Assembly (NCBI GenBank): GCA_026415395.1
Contig: JAOAHD010000016.1
Location: forward strand, 248,001 to 312,000
DNA: 64,000 nucleotides
Source: Candidatus Binatia bacterium
GTDB lineage: Bacteria; Desulfobacterota; Binatia; HRBIN30
Reading direction: 5' to 3'
Part shown: positions 41,775-50,534 of the stretch, piece after piece
Layout: every line of letters starts with the position of its first letter
Numbering within the stretch: position 1 is the first letter of the stretch
Program-made: the position numbers and the translations under genes
The notes under the pieces: model-generated
What the model was told of the DNA's origin: nothing
What the model saw: the letters and a program-made list of their open reading frames with translations, nothing else
Databases searched by the model: none

Positions 41775-42926
41775 TCACGCTGCTTGGGCCCGGCGCTCCT
41801 TGTCCCACGCCTGGAGCCGCGGCATCACCTCACGAGCAAACAATTCCATGTTCCGCCGGGTTAAATCCGCGGGCAACGTGCCAACTTGCAGCAGGGCCAG
41901 AATGTTGCCCACGCCCAAGCTAGAAATCATCTCGGTCATTTGCTCCACCACTGTATCCGGGCTGCCCACGACGGCGTATCGCCCTGCGACCACTTGCTCC
42001 CAGGAATCGACGTACAGCAGGAAATCGCTTCGCGCCGTAACAAGCTTCACTGCCGAGCGTGCCGAGGTGTACCCCGGCGGACTGGTCTCGATTCCTGGCA
42101 GTAAGCGCTTAGCGAAGTACCAAAAGTGCGGCTCGTACTCGCGGCGGGCGGCTTCGTCGGTTTCCGCGACGTAAATCGGACAGAGCCAGCCCATTTGATC
42201 CGGGCGCGCCTGATAACCTTCTTTCTCGCAGGTCTCGCGGAAGAAGGCGAAATTTCTCTCGAACACGCGGCGATGGAAATACGGGATGCCCATGTACGCG
42301 TAACGGCGGCGGGCCACGAACTCCATGGTTTCCAGGCTCCCTGCGCCTGGGATCCAAATCGGCGGATGCGGCTTCTGCAGCGGGCGCGGCCAGGGGTTTA
42401 CGTAGCGAAGCTTGTAGTACTTGCCGTTAAACACGAAGGGGCCCGGACGGGTCCAGGCCTGCACGATCAGGTCGTGCGCTTCGTAAAACCGTTCGCGCGC
42501 CTGCGCAGGGTTGAGTCCGTTCGAGTAATATTCCGGCCCGCCTCCCACGACCATCCCGGCAATGAGTCGGCCGCCGGAGATCACATCGATCATGGCAAAC
42601 TCTTCCGCCACCCGTACGGGCGGGTTGTAAAGCGGCAGAGCATTGCCCACGATGGCGATTTTACAGCGTCGGGTTTGTCGCGCGAGGATCGAGCCGATGA
42701 GATTCGGCGAGGGCATGTTGCCGTAAGCGTTGGCGTGGTGCTCGTTGACACACACGCCGTCGAATCCGAGCTCTTCGGCGTACACGAGCTCGTCGATGTA
42801 GCGATTGTACACGGCCACCCCGCGCTCCGGGTCGTACAACTCGTTGGGGCAACGAATCCACGCTGGACCGTGATAATCGGGCGGTAAGTAGGGCCACGGC
42901 ATTAAATGGAAGAAGTAGAACTCCAT
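41775..42926 (-). CDS. Luciferase-like monooxygenase
   Basis: The 383-residue protein is an LLM-superfamily flavin-dependent oxygenase with a TIM barrel. It has AEELGFDGVCVNEHHANAYG (NEHH motif near the active site), LPLYNPPVRVAEEFAMIDVISGGRLIAGMVVGG and VVGSPDTVVEQM. The NEHH and YNPPVRVAEE motifs occur in limonene- and alkane-type monooxygenases of this family. The start at 42926 follows GGGAGGAACC. It precedes an alpha/beta hydrolase on the same strand, which suggests a Baeyer-Villiger-like or C-H oxidation followed by hydrolysis. The reductase partner and substrate are not encoded nearby. Confidence 0.86.
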   Translation of the reverse strand: MEFYFFHLMPWPYLPPDYHGPAWIRCPNELYDPERGVAVYNRYIDELVYAEELGFDGVCVNEHHANAYGNMPSPNLIGSILARQTRRCKIAIVGNALPLYNPPVRVAEEFAMIDVISGGRLIAGMVVGGGPEYYSNGLNPAQARERFYEAHDLIVQAWTRPGPFVFNGKYYKLRYVNPWPRPLQKPHPPIWIPGAGSLETMEFVARRRYAYMGIPYFHRRVFERNFAFFRETCEKEGYQARPDQMGWLCPIYVAETDEAARREYEPHFWYFAKRLLPGIETSPPGYTSARSAVKLVTARSDFLLYVDSWEQVVAGRYAVVGSPDTVVEQMTEMISSLGVGNILALLQVGTLPADLTRRNMELFAREVMPRLQAWDKERRAQAA

Positions 42927-43045
42927 GGTTCCTCCCTTCAGTGACGAGCTCCGCCCGGCACGCGCAATTGTTTGCCGCGGCGTCCGCCACTTGGAAAGCA
43001 CTTCTACTCGCGCTTCATCTACCCTGCACCGCTTTCCTTGCTTGC

Positions 43046-44569
43046 TCAATCAGGGCGAAAGGTGTTTCCGCTGTCACTGTGCACGACTTCACCCTGCACA
43101 CCCACCAACTCGCGCTCTTCCCAACGAAGAAGTTCCGCAGGCTCCGCGGGCAAGTTGGCGAGAAATCGGTGGCCGTCGGCCAAGCGGCCGACGACAATGC
43201 CTCGTACCGGCGTGCCATCGCGATCGTGCACGATCGTGTAGGTTTCCACCGTGCCCCGACCGCACGGCCGCAACACCAGCTCCGGGCGAGCCATGCAATC
43301 GATTTCTTGCTGATACTCGGCCGGGTCGCGACGCACGAACGGGCGAGGTGGGGGCTCGGTGCTGTACAGGCCGACACTGTGCTTGGTGATGTACCAACCG
43401 AGTCCGGTCACCAACCCGCGCTTGCCAGGATGCTGGCGCAGCAGTTCGAGCATCGTCGCGATCGAGTGGGTGACGTAGTTATTTCCCGGGCCCCCAAAGT
43501 ACGGTAGGCCGCCAGTCACGGTGAGAGGCCGGGCGTCGTCGGCGCAGATGCCGAGAGCATCGCGGCCGATTTGCACCGCGCTGGGAAAGCAACTGTACAG
43601 GTCGAAGAAATCGATTTCCTCCAACGACCAACCCGCCATCCGCATTGCCTCCCGACCTGCGACGCGGATGGCGGGTGACGACCAGTAATTCACCCGCTCG
43701 GAGACGAACCAGTGGTCCTGCGTATCCGCGCAACCCCACAAATACACGCAGCGGTCCCGCGGCACCCCGAGTTCTTTGGCATACGCGGCCGAGGTGATCA
43801 GCAAGGCGGCGCCTTGATCGACCTCCATGATCGCGTTCATGTACTTCGTGTACGGGAACGACACCATGCGGTTTTCCGCACTGGGCGTGGCAATTTCCTC
43901 TGCCGTGCGGCGCAGCGGAAACCACGCATGCGGGTTTTGCGCAGCCACAGCGGTCATCCGGGCACAAAGCTCCCCCAGGTACCGCCGGTGCTGCTCCAGG
44001 GAATGCCGGTAGTGAACCCGCAGCGCGTTCTCGAACAGCGGGTAGACCACCACCGGCAACGTCATCCCGTGGGCCATCTCGACGTCGTTCACACCGGGGC
44101 GCTCGGAACCAACCACCGTCGCGGGCGGAAATCCGGGCGCTTCACCCTTCGACCATTGCAACTGCACCTTTGCCACCCGGGCGCGCCGCCGCGTGGCAAA
44201 CGCCTCGGCCCCAGCAAGCAAGGCAAAGCGCACCTCTCCTTTAGCAATGCGAGCAGCAATCTCGTTCACCAACCACTGAGGGGTGTTACCGCCCAGGGTC
44301 GAGTACCAGAGTTGCGCCGGCTTGGCATCGAACCGTGCCGCCAAGGCTCCCGGCGGGTTCGCATAAGACCAGCCGAGAATGTTCACGACTGCGGCCAGAT
44401 CGATCTTTGCCAGAGCGGCGGGCGCTAGGCCCGCATGCTCCGCAGCGCGCTGGGCGGCGATGGTCATGAGCCCGAGAGGCTCCTCCGCACGGAGCGGGTC
44501 CACGTCGCGTTGGGTGATTTGCCCCCCACCAATCAGAACCGGAATGCGGTCTTCGGACAACGCTGCCAT
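43046..44569 (-). CDS. Thiolase-like protein (TLP/SCP2-type) lacking catalytic cysteines
   Basis: The 507-residue protein has the thiolase fold plus a C-terminal OB-like extension (from about residue 415), as in TLP1-type 'acetyl-CoA acetyltransferase' proteins. The nucleophile cysteine of thiolases is replaced: the motif reads STLGGNTPQ. The region of the second cysteine reads TGLGWYITKHSVGLYS, also without cysteine. The His in the NYVTHSIA segment is kept. Such proteins bind CoA esters, but thiolysis by the classical mechanism is unlikely. It lies between the LLM monooxygenase and a zinc alcohol dehydrogenase on the same strand. Most pipelines would label it acetyl-CoA acetyltransferase. 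Confidence 0.82.
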   Translation of the reverse strand: MAALSEDRIPVLIGGGQITQRDVDPLRAEEPLGLMTIAAQRAAEHAGLAPAALAKIDLAAVVNILGWSYANPPGALAARFDAKPAQLWYSTLGGNTPQWLVNEIAARIAKGEVRFALLAGAEAFATRRRARVAKVQLQWSKGEAPGFPPATVVGSERPGVNDVEMAHGMTLPVVVYPLFENALRVHYRHSLEQHRRYLGELCARMTAVAAQNPHAWFPLRRTAEEIATPSAENRMVSFPYTKYMNAIMEVDQGAALLITSAAYAKELGVPRDRCVYLWGCADTQDHWFVSERVNYWSSPAIRVAGREAMRMAGWSLEEIDFFDLYSCFPSAVQIGRDALGICADDARPLTVTGGLPYFGGPGNNYVTHSIATMLELLRQHPGKRGLVTGLGWYITKHSVGLYSTEPPPRPFVRRDPAEYQQEIDCMARPELVLRPCGRGTVETYTIVHDRDGTPVRGIVVGRLADGHRFLANLPAEPAELLRWEERELVGVQGEVVHSDSGNTFRPD

Positions 44570-44617
44570 GTTCGCGTGCCTTTTCCCTTGAGGATCCGTG
44601 CGTTCGCAGCGGCGAGC

Positions 44618-45712
44618 TCACGAATACACGATGACGCTGCGCGCCACCTCGCCAGACTCCATCGCGGCAAAGGCATCGTTGACTTGATCCAAGGAAATGC
44701 GGCGCGAAATCAGCTCGTCGAGCTTCAGCCGCTTCTGCACGTACAACTCGAGCAGCTTCGGCATGTCGCGCCGCATGTGCGCCGAGCCATACAGCGAGCC
44801 CACCACCGACTTCTCTTCCAGCGGAATCGCCGACGCCGGCAGGCTCACCGTCTGGTCGAAGCCGGGAACACCCACCACAATCACTTTGCCGCCGCGGCGC
44901 ACGGACAAAAATGCCTGGGTGATGATTTCCGGCATGCCGATCACTTCGAAGGCAAAGTCCACGCCGCGGCCCTCGGTTAGCGAGCGAATCGCATCGGGCA
45001 CATCGCTGGTTTGTGTGGCGTTAATCGTGTCCGTAGCGCCGAACTCGCGAGCCCACTGAAGCTTTTTGTCCACGAGGTCAACAGCAATGATGCGCGCGGC
45101 ACCGCACAGCACGGCTCCTTGAACCACATTCAGTCCAACGCCTCCGCAACCGAACACAGCCACGGTTTGTCCGGGCCGCAACTTGGCCGTGTTCGTCACC
45201 GCACCCACTCCGGTCATCACCCCGCAACCCACCAAGCAAGCCCGATCGAGTGGCACATTCTCAGGGATCTTGATGCAAGCCGAAGCCCGCACCAGCGTGC
45301 GTTCGGCAAACGAGGCGACGCCCGCCATGCGGGAAATTGCCTGGCCATCCTTCTCAAAAGCGGTTTCCTCGCCCGCCATCATGGCTTTGATGGCTGCGTC
45401 GCAGAGGTGCTCCTCGCCATCGATGCAGTACGCACAGCGCCCACAACTTTGTACCCAAGCCAACACCACGTGGTCGCCAGGTTTGAGCCCGACAACATCT
45501 TTCCCTACCTCTTCCACGATGCCGGCGCCTTCGTGGCCGAGAATCACCGGCGGCGGGAACGGCAGTTTGGCTTGTTGGACCGACAAATCGGAGTGGCACA
45601 CCCCACTCGCAGCCATTTTCACCACCACTTCATCCGGACGCGGATCGCGCAGGCGCACCTGCTCGATCTTGAGAGGCTCGAAAAAGTTGTACAACACTGC
45701 TCCACGAACCAT
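44618..45712 (-). CDS. Zinc-dependent alcohol dehydrogenase (class III-like)
   Basis: The 364-residue medium-chain dehydrogenase has catalytic zinc ligands Cys39 and His60/Glu61, and structural zinc ligands Cys90, Cys93, Cys96 and Cys104 (CGRCAYC then EEHLC). The Rossmann motif is VFGCGGVGLNVVQGA, followed by the aspartate VD that favours NAD(H). Its closest look is the class III / NDMA-dependent alcohol and aryl-alcohol dehydrogenase group. GAGGTGG precedes the ATG. It sits 48 bases upstream of the thiolase-like gene. It probably oxidises an alcohol formed in the same pathway. Confidence 0.92.
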   Translation of the reverse strand: MVRGAVLYNFFEPLKIEQVRLRDPRPDEVVVKMAASGVCHSDLSVQQAKLPFPPPVILGHEGAGIVEEVGKDVVGLKPGDHVVLAWVQSCGRCAYCIDGEEHLCDAAIKAMMAGEETAFEKDGQAISRMAGVASFAERTLVRASACIKIPENVPLDRACLVGCGVMTGVGAVTNTAKLRPGQTVAVFGCGGVGLNVVQGAVLCGAARIIAVDLVDKKLQWAREFGATDTINATQTSDVPDAIRSLTEGRGVDFAFEVIGMPEIITQAFLSVRRGGKVIVVGVPGFDQTVSLPASAIPLEEKSVVGSLYGSAHMRRDMPKLLELYVQKRLKLDELISRRISLDQVNDAFAAMESGEVARSVIVYS

Positions 45713-45964
45713 GGCTCCACCTCACTGAGAAGTTTTCCGCCTTCTCGTACGCGCCTGCCACCGCCGAGGCAAGCGGGGCGAGGGGCAAACCATCAGTGCA
45801 TCGTTGGCCCCGGTTCCGCGCACCCATCCACGAACGGGATCCACTCGAAGGGAAGGCCGATGGCGCTGGCGCAACCCACCGTGCGACTGCTCAGTGAAAT
45901 CACTTTTTCTGCGGGTCTACGTTGCCTGCAGCGGCACCTCGTGACTACAAGCGCCTCACTGCCC

Positions 45965-46705
45965 ATGCAACTCGATCTCTCCGGCGTTGTTTTGCTCTTG
46001 GCCACCGGCCTGGCCGCGGGCATCGTCAACACCTTGGCTGGGGCGGGTTCGCTCCTCACGGTGCCCGCCCTCGTGCTGCTGGGTGTGCCGGCTGATATTG
46101 CCAATGGCACCAACCGCCTCGGCGTTCTGGTCCACAATGTCGTGGCCACTTGGCGGTTCCATGCCGAGGGTGTCCCCGGGCTTCGGCAGGCAGCGCCGCT
46201 GATGGTCCCCACGATCGCGGGCTCGGTCGCGGGTGCCTACACGATCTCGCTCGTTTCGCCCGCCATGTTTCAACGCATGTTCGCGGTTCTGATGCTGGCC
46301 CTCGTTGTTCCTATCGTGATTCGCATTCAACCGGCCAGCCGGCGCTCCAAGTGGCCACAGGCGGTCACCGCAGCCGTTTTCTTCTTGGTCGGCACGTTCG
46401 GAGGTGCTTTTCAAGCAGGTGTTGGTTTGCTGCTCATCGCCGCCTTGGCTCATGCCGGGCACGATTTGCTGCGCGCGAACAGCATCAAGGTCGTCTTGAA
46501 TGCCGTGCAAACTGCGGCTGCGCTGGCCATCTTCCTTATCCAAGGGCTGGTATGGTGGGGGCCCGGGCTCGTGCTCGCAGCGGGCTACGGCGTGGGCGGG
46601 GCAATTGGCGTTCGCTTAGCAGTGGCGGGCGGTGAGCCTGTCGTTCGCGTGTTCCTGGCGGTCACCGTGGTCGCTCTCTCGCTGCGGCTCCTCGGTTGGC
46701 GGTAG
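45965..46705 (+). CDS. TSUP (TauE/SafE) membrane permease
   Basis: The ~246-residue protein has about eight hydrophobic segments and the TSUP signature AAGIVNTLAGAGSLLTVPALVLLGVPADIANGTNR near the front, repeated in diverged form in the second half (FFLVGTFGGAFQAGVGLLLI). Family members move sulfite, sulfoacetate, taurine or other anions across the inner membrane. I use the ATG at 45965 for its typical length; an ATG at 45860 has a better ribosome site (AAGGGAAGG) and would add 35 residues. It is divergent from the alcohol dehydrogenase and convergent with PAP2. Its substrate is unknown. Confidence 0.85.
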   Translation: MQLDLSGVVLLLATGLAAGIVNTLAGAGSLLTVPALVLLGVPADIANGTNRLGVLVHNVVATWRFHAEGVPGLRQAAPLMVPTIAGSVAGAYTISLVSPAMFQRMFAVLMLALVVPIVIRIQPASRRSKWPQAVTAAVFFLVGTFGGAFQAGVGLLLIAALAHAGHDLLRANSIKVVLNAVQTAAALAIFLIQGLVWWGPGLVLAAGYGVGGAIGVRLAVAGGEPVVRVFLAVTVVALSLRLLGWR

Positions 46706-46742
46706 AGCGCCCCACGACGTGCAGGCCCGACGCGGAACCACG

Positions 46743-46773
46743 TTCGAAGCCTCAACGCGCGAGAGGCTTCGAA
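46743..46773. terminator. Inverted repeat between convergent TSUP and PAP2 genes
   Basis: A perfect 11-base inverted repeat, TTCGAAGCCTC and GAGGCTTCGAA, encloses a 9-base loop. It lies 38 bases after the TSUP stop and 62 bases beyond the PAP2 stop, where both transcripts would need to end. No run of T follows on either side, so it is a weak or factor-assisted terminator candidate, or a transcript-stabilising hairpin. Confidence 0.5.
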
Positions 46774-46834
46774 AATGCCGGCGATGCCGTAGACGGTCCT
46801 GCCGGCCACTTCCCTCTTTCGGCTCCTCCCTGCG

Positions 46835-47518
46835 CTACCGCAGCCACCAAGTGACGAAGGTGTTCCCCGCGCGGCGCAAGTCGCCGAACAACGTCGCAAG
46901 TAGGTAGGTCGCGAGGAACCCGAGCGCGTAAAATACTGAGGGATGCCGACCGGCCGCCGCTGCGACTCTGCACATGTTGCGCAGGACGAAGCGGCTCCTG
47001 TCCACGAGCAGCACGCTGGCAACTCCGATGACGGTGCCGCCCAAAATGTCGGTGGGGTAGTGCAGGCCGAGGTACACGCGCGGAAAGCACACCACCGCGA
47101 CGGTGTGCACTAAAGCGATCAAGCCAAGAGGGCGCGCGACCATCCACAGTCCGGTTGCCAGCGCAAAAAACAGCGTGGCGTGGTCGCTCGGGAAGGCGCT
47201 CCATTCGGCCCATCCGGGTGACAACTCCGCATCCATGCCGACCAAGATTCGCGGGCGCGGCCGGTAGGGAAGTGCGAGCGCGAGCACCGACGCGATCGCC
47301 AATGCGCCCATGGCAGCGGCCAGGGCAGCCAGCAGCCGGGCTCGCTGCTCCCGTTGCTGCGATCCTTTCCGAAACCAAGCCCACCAATAGAGACTCAGCG
47401 CAAAGCCGCCTTTGACCAGTTCCCAGTTCGTGGAAAACGCAACCAGTCCATCAAACCATGGCCAGCGATTCGCCCAAGACGTGAGCCAGCGTAGGATGGC
47501 GAAGTCGAAGGCATTCAC
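46835..47518 (-). CDS. PAP2-family membrane phosphatase
   Basis: The 227-residue integral membrane protein has five or six hydrophobic segments and the three phosphatase motifs of the PAP2 superfamily: ALPYRPRP (motif 1 in short form), AFPSDHATL (motif 2 with His), and RVYLGLHYPTD (motif 3). Relatives dephosphorylate undecaprenyl pyrophosphate, phosphatidate or other prenyl and lipid phosphates at the outer face of the inner membrane. It starts nine bases after the MaoC-like gene, so it ends the thiolase-to-MaoC operon. The reason for a phosphatase there is unclear. Confidence 0.88.
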   Translation of the reverse strand: MNAFDFAILRWLTSWANRWPWFDGLVAFSTNWELVKGGFALSLYWWAWFRKGSQQREQRARLLAALAAAMGALAIASVLALALPYRPRPRILVGMDAELSPGWAEWSAFPSDHATLFFALATGLWMVARPLGLIALVHTVAVVCFPRVYLGLHYPTDILGGTVIGVASVLLVDRSRFVLRNMCRVAAAAGRHPSVFYALGFLATYLLATLFGDLRRAGNTFVTWWLR

Positions 47519-47527
47519 GAACTTGCT

Positions 47528-48373
47528 CTACTCGCGGTAGCGCGTGAGCCCTTGGGAAAGCACGACGTTACCGCGCTGAGTCTCGCATTGCACGATGGCC
47601 TCGCCCGGCGCGGTGCGCCACAGCTTGGTGACGATGGTGTCGCCGAAATACACTTGGTCCGCAAAACGGGCCTCGAAGTGCAAGAACCGCGCGGGGTTAC
47701 CGTTGCAGAGCGCGCGCAAGATCGCTCGCCCCGCAAAGCCGTACGTGCAGAGCCCATGCATGAACGGCCTTTCGAACCCCGCCATACGGGCAAAGTCCGG
47801 ATCGATGTGAATCGGGTTGCGATCCCCGGAAAGGCGGTAAATTGCGCCTTGTTCCGGCCGGGTCACCAACTCGACCACGTGATCCGGGGCGCGGTCCGGC
47901 GGGCGGTTGCGATCCTGCGTCGACGGGCCTCGCTCGCCGCCAAAACCACCGGCCCCGCGAATGAACAACGTTGCCTTGGTCGTGCACAGCAGCCCCTGCC
48001 GATCTTCGACGATGCCCTCACAGCCAATCACCGCTGCCTTTCCTTTGTCCCACACTTCAGCCACGCGGCCGGTGATGGTTACCTCTGCCTCTGGCGGGAG
48101 CTCGCGGTGGAGGGTGATCGACTGCTCGCCATGCAGCAGCATCGCCAAGTTGATGTCGACGTTCGACACCAGTCCGCCCATGGAAAACATCCCGGGAATC
48201 ACCGCGTACGTCGGCAACACCTTCGGCCCTTTGCCTTCGTACACGAACGCCAGCTCGCCCTCGGGTTGGGCTCCCACCCCTACAGCGTAAAGCATTACGT
48301 CTTTCGCATCCCACCGGAACGTGACCGGTGGAAAGGTCATGCCTACAAGTGCACTAGAAATCGGTTGTCCCAT
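47528..48373 (-). CDS. MaoC-like (R)-specific enoyl-CoA hydratase
   Basis: The 281-residue protein is a double hot-dog hydratase of the peroxisomal MFE-2 hydratase-2 type. The catalytic motif is SGDRNPIHIDPDFARMAGF, with the conserved Asp and His, in the second half, followed by PFMHGLCTYGFAGRA. The first half is the degenerate hot-dog that binds the acyl tail, as usual for bulky substrates such as branched or steroid side-chain CoA esters. It lies 84 bases downstream of hyuA and nine bases before PAP2. It would hydrate a 2-enoyl-CoA ahead of the neighbouring thiolase-fold enzyme. Confidence 0.9.
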   Translation of the reverse strand: MGQPISSALVGMTFPPVTFRWDAKDVMLYAVGVGAQPEGELAFVYEGKGPKVLPTYAVIPGMFSMGGLVSNVDINLAMLLHGEQSITLHRELPPEAEVTITGRVAEVWDKGKAAVIGCEGIVEDRQGLLCTTKATLFIRGAGGFGGERGPSTQDRNRPPDRAPDHVVELVTRPEQGAIYRLSGDRNPIHIDPDFARMAGFERPFMHGLCTYGFAGRAILRALCNGNPARFLHFEARFADQVYFGDTIVTKLWRTAPGEAIVQCETQRGNVVLSQGLTRYRE

Positions 48374-48457
48374 CGCCAGTTTCCTTTCCCTCGTCTGAAT
48401 CTACTTGTCGGCTCCTCCCTACCATGCGCGCACACTCGCGCCCTTTCAAAGTCGACG

Positions 48458-50512
48458 CTACGTCCCGATCTCGATGCGGTAATTGCCTAAGCGATCGATC
48501 GTGGCTCGGTCGCCTGGGTGCAACACAATCGTGGTAAAGGGCTCCTCGATAATTGCCGGGCCGGCAATTTTCTGCCCGGCGCGCAAACTCGGACCGGCAA
48601 ACACTGGCACGGCCACAAAGCGCCCGCCGAAGTAGGCGCGTCGGCGTGATACCGGCTGTGCCGGCACACGCGTCGCGGCCAGCACCGGAAGGGCCGGTTT
48701 GGCCGTGTGCTGCACCACGGTGAGGCGCACACCCCGCAAAATCGGTTGCTCTTCGCGCACGGCATACGTGTGGAGTTCCTCGTGGAGATCGTGAAAGCGC
48801 TCGATGGTTTGCGCCCAGCGTTTCGGGGTCAGCGGCCGCAGTCCATTGCCCATCGGCACTGTCAAATCGAAGGTTTGTCCCGGGTAGCACAGTTGCGCAA
48901 AGCAGCGAAACTCGACCTTTTGTCGCCCGCCCCCGAGCACCTCGCGCGCGCGCCCCGCCATGTCGGCAAACAGCGCCTCGACCCGCGCCAGGTCCGCCGC
49001 CGCGGCGGGCGTGATGTACGACCGCATTTCGTCGACAATGCGATCGGCAAGCAGCAGCCCGAGGGCAGAAAACGCCGGCGAGGTTTTCGGCACGATGACC
49101 TGCCGAATGCCCAGCTCGCGCGCTTGTGCGGTGGCGTGGACCGGTCCGTTCCCTCCATACATCACCAGCGCGAACTCTCGCGGATCGACTCCGCGTTGAG
49201 CAGAAATCCGGCGGATGGCGTTCGCCATGTTGGCGTTGACGAGGCGATAAATCCCGTATGCGGCCTCTTCCACGGAAAGGCCGAGCGGTCGGGCAATCTG
49301 CTCCTCGATCGCTTCGGCTACGCCCTCTCGCTGCAAGCGCATGGTGCCCGCGCAAAAGGCTTCGGGGTTGAGATAGCCGAGGAGCAAATTGGCATCGGTG
49401 ACCGTCGGCACGCGACCGCCGCGGCCGTAACAAATGGGCCCAGGGTCAGCTCCTGCGCTCTGCGGGCCTACCTGCAAGCTCCCGCTGACCACCCGCGCGA
49501 GCGAGCCCCCGCCTGCTCCGATGGAGTGCACCTGCACCATCGGCAGGGCGATGAGATACCGGTGATGCCAGTTCCAGCCGGATCTAATCTCCGCTTCGGC
49601 GCCACGGACAAGACAAACGTCGTAGCTCGTACCGCCCATGTCGGCGCAAATGAAATCCATCACTCCAGCCTCTCGACCGAGGCGACAGGCGGCCATCACC
49701 CCACCCGTGGGGCCGGAGGCGAGCAGGGTGACCGGGCGCTGCAGGATGTACTGCGGCCCCATCATTCCCCCATTGGACTGCATGAGCAGCAACTCACCGC
49801 GATAGCCACTGATGTGGAGGCGGTCCGCCAAGCGGCGCACGTAGCGATCGATCTTCGGGCCGACGTACGCGTTGACCAACGTCGTACTGGTCCGCTCGAA
49901 CTCCGGTGCGGCGGGCAGGACTTCGTGCGATAGCCACACCGCCATCTCCGGACACTCTTCGCGCGCGATTTCGCGCACCCGCTGCTCGTGTCGTGGGTTG
50001 ATGAAAGAGAACAAGAACACCACGGCCAGGGATTCGGTGCCTTGTTTGCGCAGTCGGCGCAGGGCAGCGCGCACTGCCTCTTCGTCGAGCGGCACGAGGA
50101 CGTTACCCTCGTAGTCGAGCCGCTCCGGCACGCCAATGCGGCGGCGGCGCGGCGCAATCGGCGGGGGCGGGGGGAGTGCAGGATCCCAAATGTCTTCCTT
50201 AAAGCCGCGCCGGAGTTCGATTTCGTCGCGATGTCCGGCGCTGGTGACGAGTCCGGTCACTGCGCCGTTCATTTCGATCATCGTGTTGTCCGCGGTGGTC
50301 GTGCCGTGTACGATGCGGAGCGTTTTGCGCAGAAAGCTCGCCACCGACTCGCCCTCCTCCCCGGCAATTTGCGCAAGGCCCGCGAGCACTCCTTCGGATT
50401 GATCGCTCGGGGTGGTAGGGTGTTTCGCTAGGCGGATCGTGCCGTCGGGGCGGACGACGACAAAGTCCGTGAACGTTCCACCCACATCGATGCCAACGGC
50501 GTACCCACGCAT
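48458..50512 (-). CDS. Hydantoinase A / oxoprolinase / acetone-carboxylase family subunit (HyuA)
   Basis: The 684-residue subunit has the ASKHA ATP-binding N-terminus GIDVGGTFTDFVVVRPDG, the segment VHGTTTADN, and the second ATP motif ICADMGGTSYDVCLV. This family uses ATP to activate a carbonyl, amide or carboxylate group, for example in N-methylhydantoinase, 5-oxoprolinase, and acetone or acetophenone carboxylase. The ATG at 50512 is 22 bases after the HyuB stop. The gene order HyuB-HyuA inside a thiolase/DUF35/MaoC operon suggests carboxylation or amide cleavage of a CoA-pathway intermediate rather than hydantoin use. Substrate cannot be read from sequence. Confidence 0.88.
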   Translation of the reverse strand: MRGYAVGIDVGGTFTDFVVVRPDGTIRLAKHPTTPSDQSEGVLAGLAQIAGEEGESVASFLRKTLRIVHGTTTADNTMIEMNGAVTGLVTSAGHRDEIELRRGFKEDIWDPALPPPPPIAPRRRRIGVPERLDYEGNVLVPLDEEAVRAALRRLRKQGTESLAVVFLFSFINPRHEQRVREIAREECPEMAVWLSHEVLPAAPEFERTSTTLVNAYVGPKIDRYVRRLADRLHISGYRGELLLMQSNGGMMGPQYILQRPVTLLASGPTGGVMAACRLGREAGVMDFICADMGGTSYDVCLVRGAEAEIRSGWNWHHRYLIALPMVQVHSIGAGGGSLARVVSGSLQVGPQSAGADPGPICYGRGGRVPTVTDANLLLGYLNPEAFCAGTMRLQREGVAEAIEEQIARPLGLSVEEAAYGIYRLVNANMANAIRRISAQRGVDPREFALVMYGGNGPVHATAQARELGIRQVIVPKTSPAFSALGLLLADRIVDEMRSYITPAAAADLARVEALFADMAGRAREVLGGGRQKVEFRCFAQLCYPGQTFDLTVPMGNGLRPLTPKRWAQTIERFHDLHEELHTYAVREEQPILRGVRLTVVQHTAKPALPVLAATRVPAQPVSRRRAYFGGRFVAVPVFAGPSLRAGQKIAGPAIIEEPFTTIVLHPGDRATIDRLGNYRIEIGT

Positions 50513-50534
50513 GGAGACCCTCACATGGCCAGGA

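Noticed and set aside
39739-42174. 811-residue plus-strand frame
   Set aside because: It runs as a shadow through the MFS gene and antisense to the hydrolase and LLM genes, with an arginine/histidine-rich translation.
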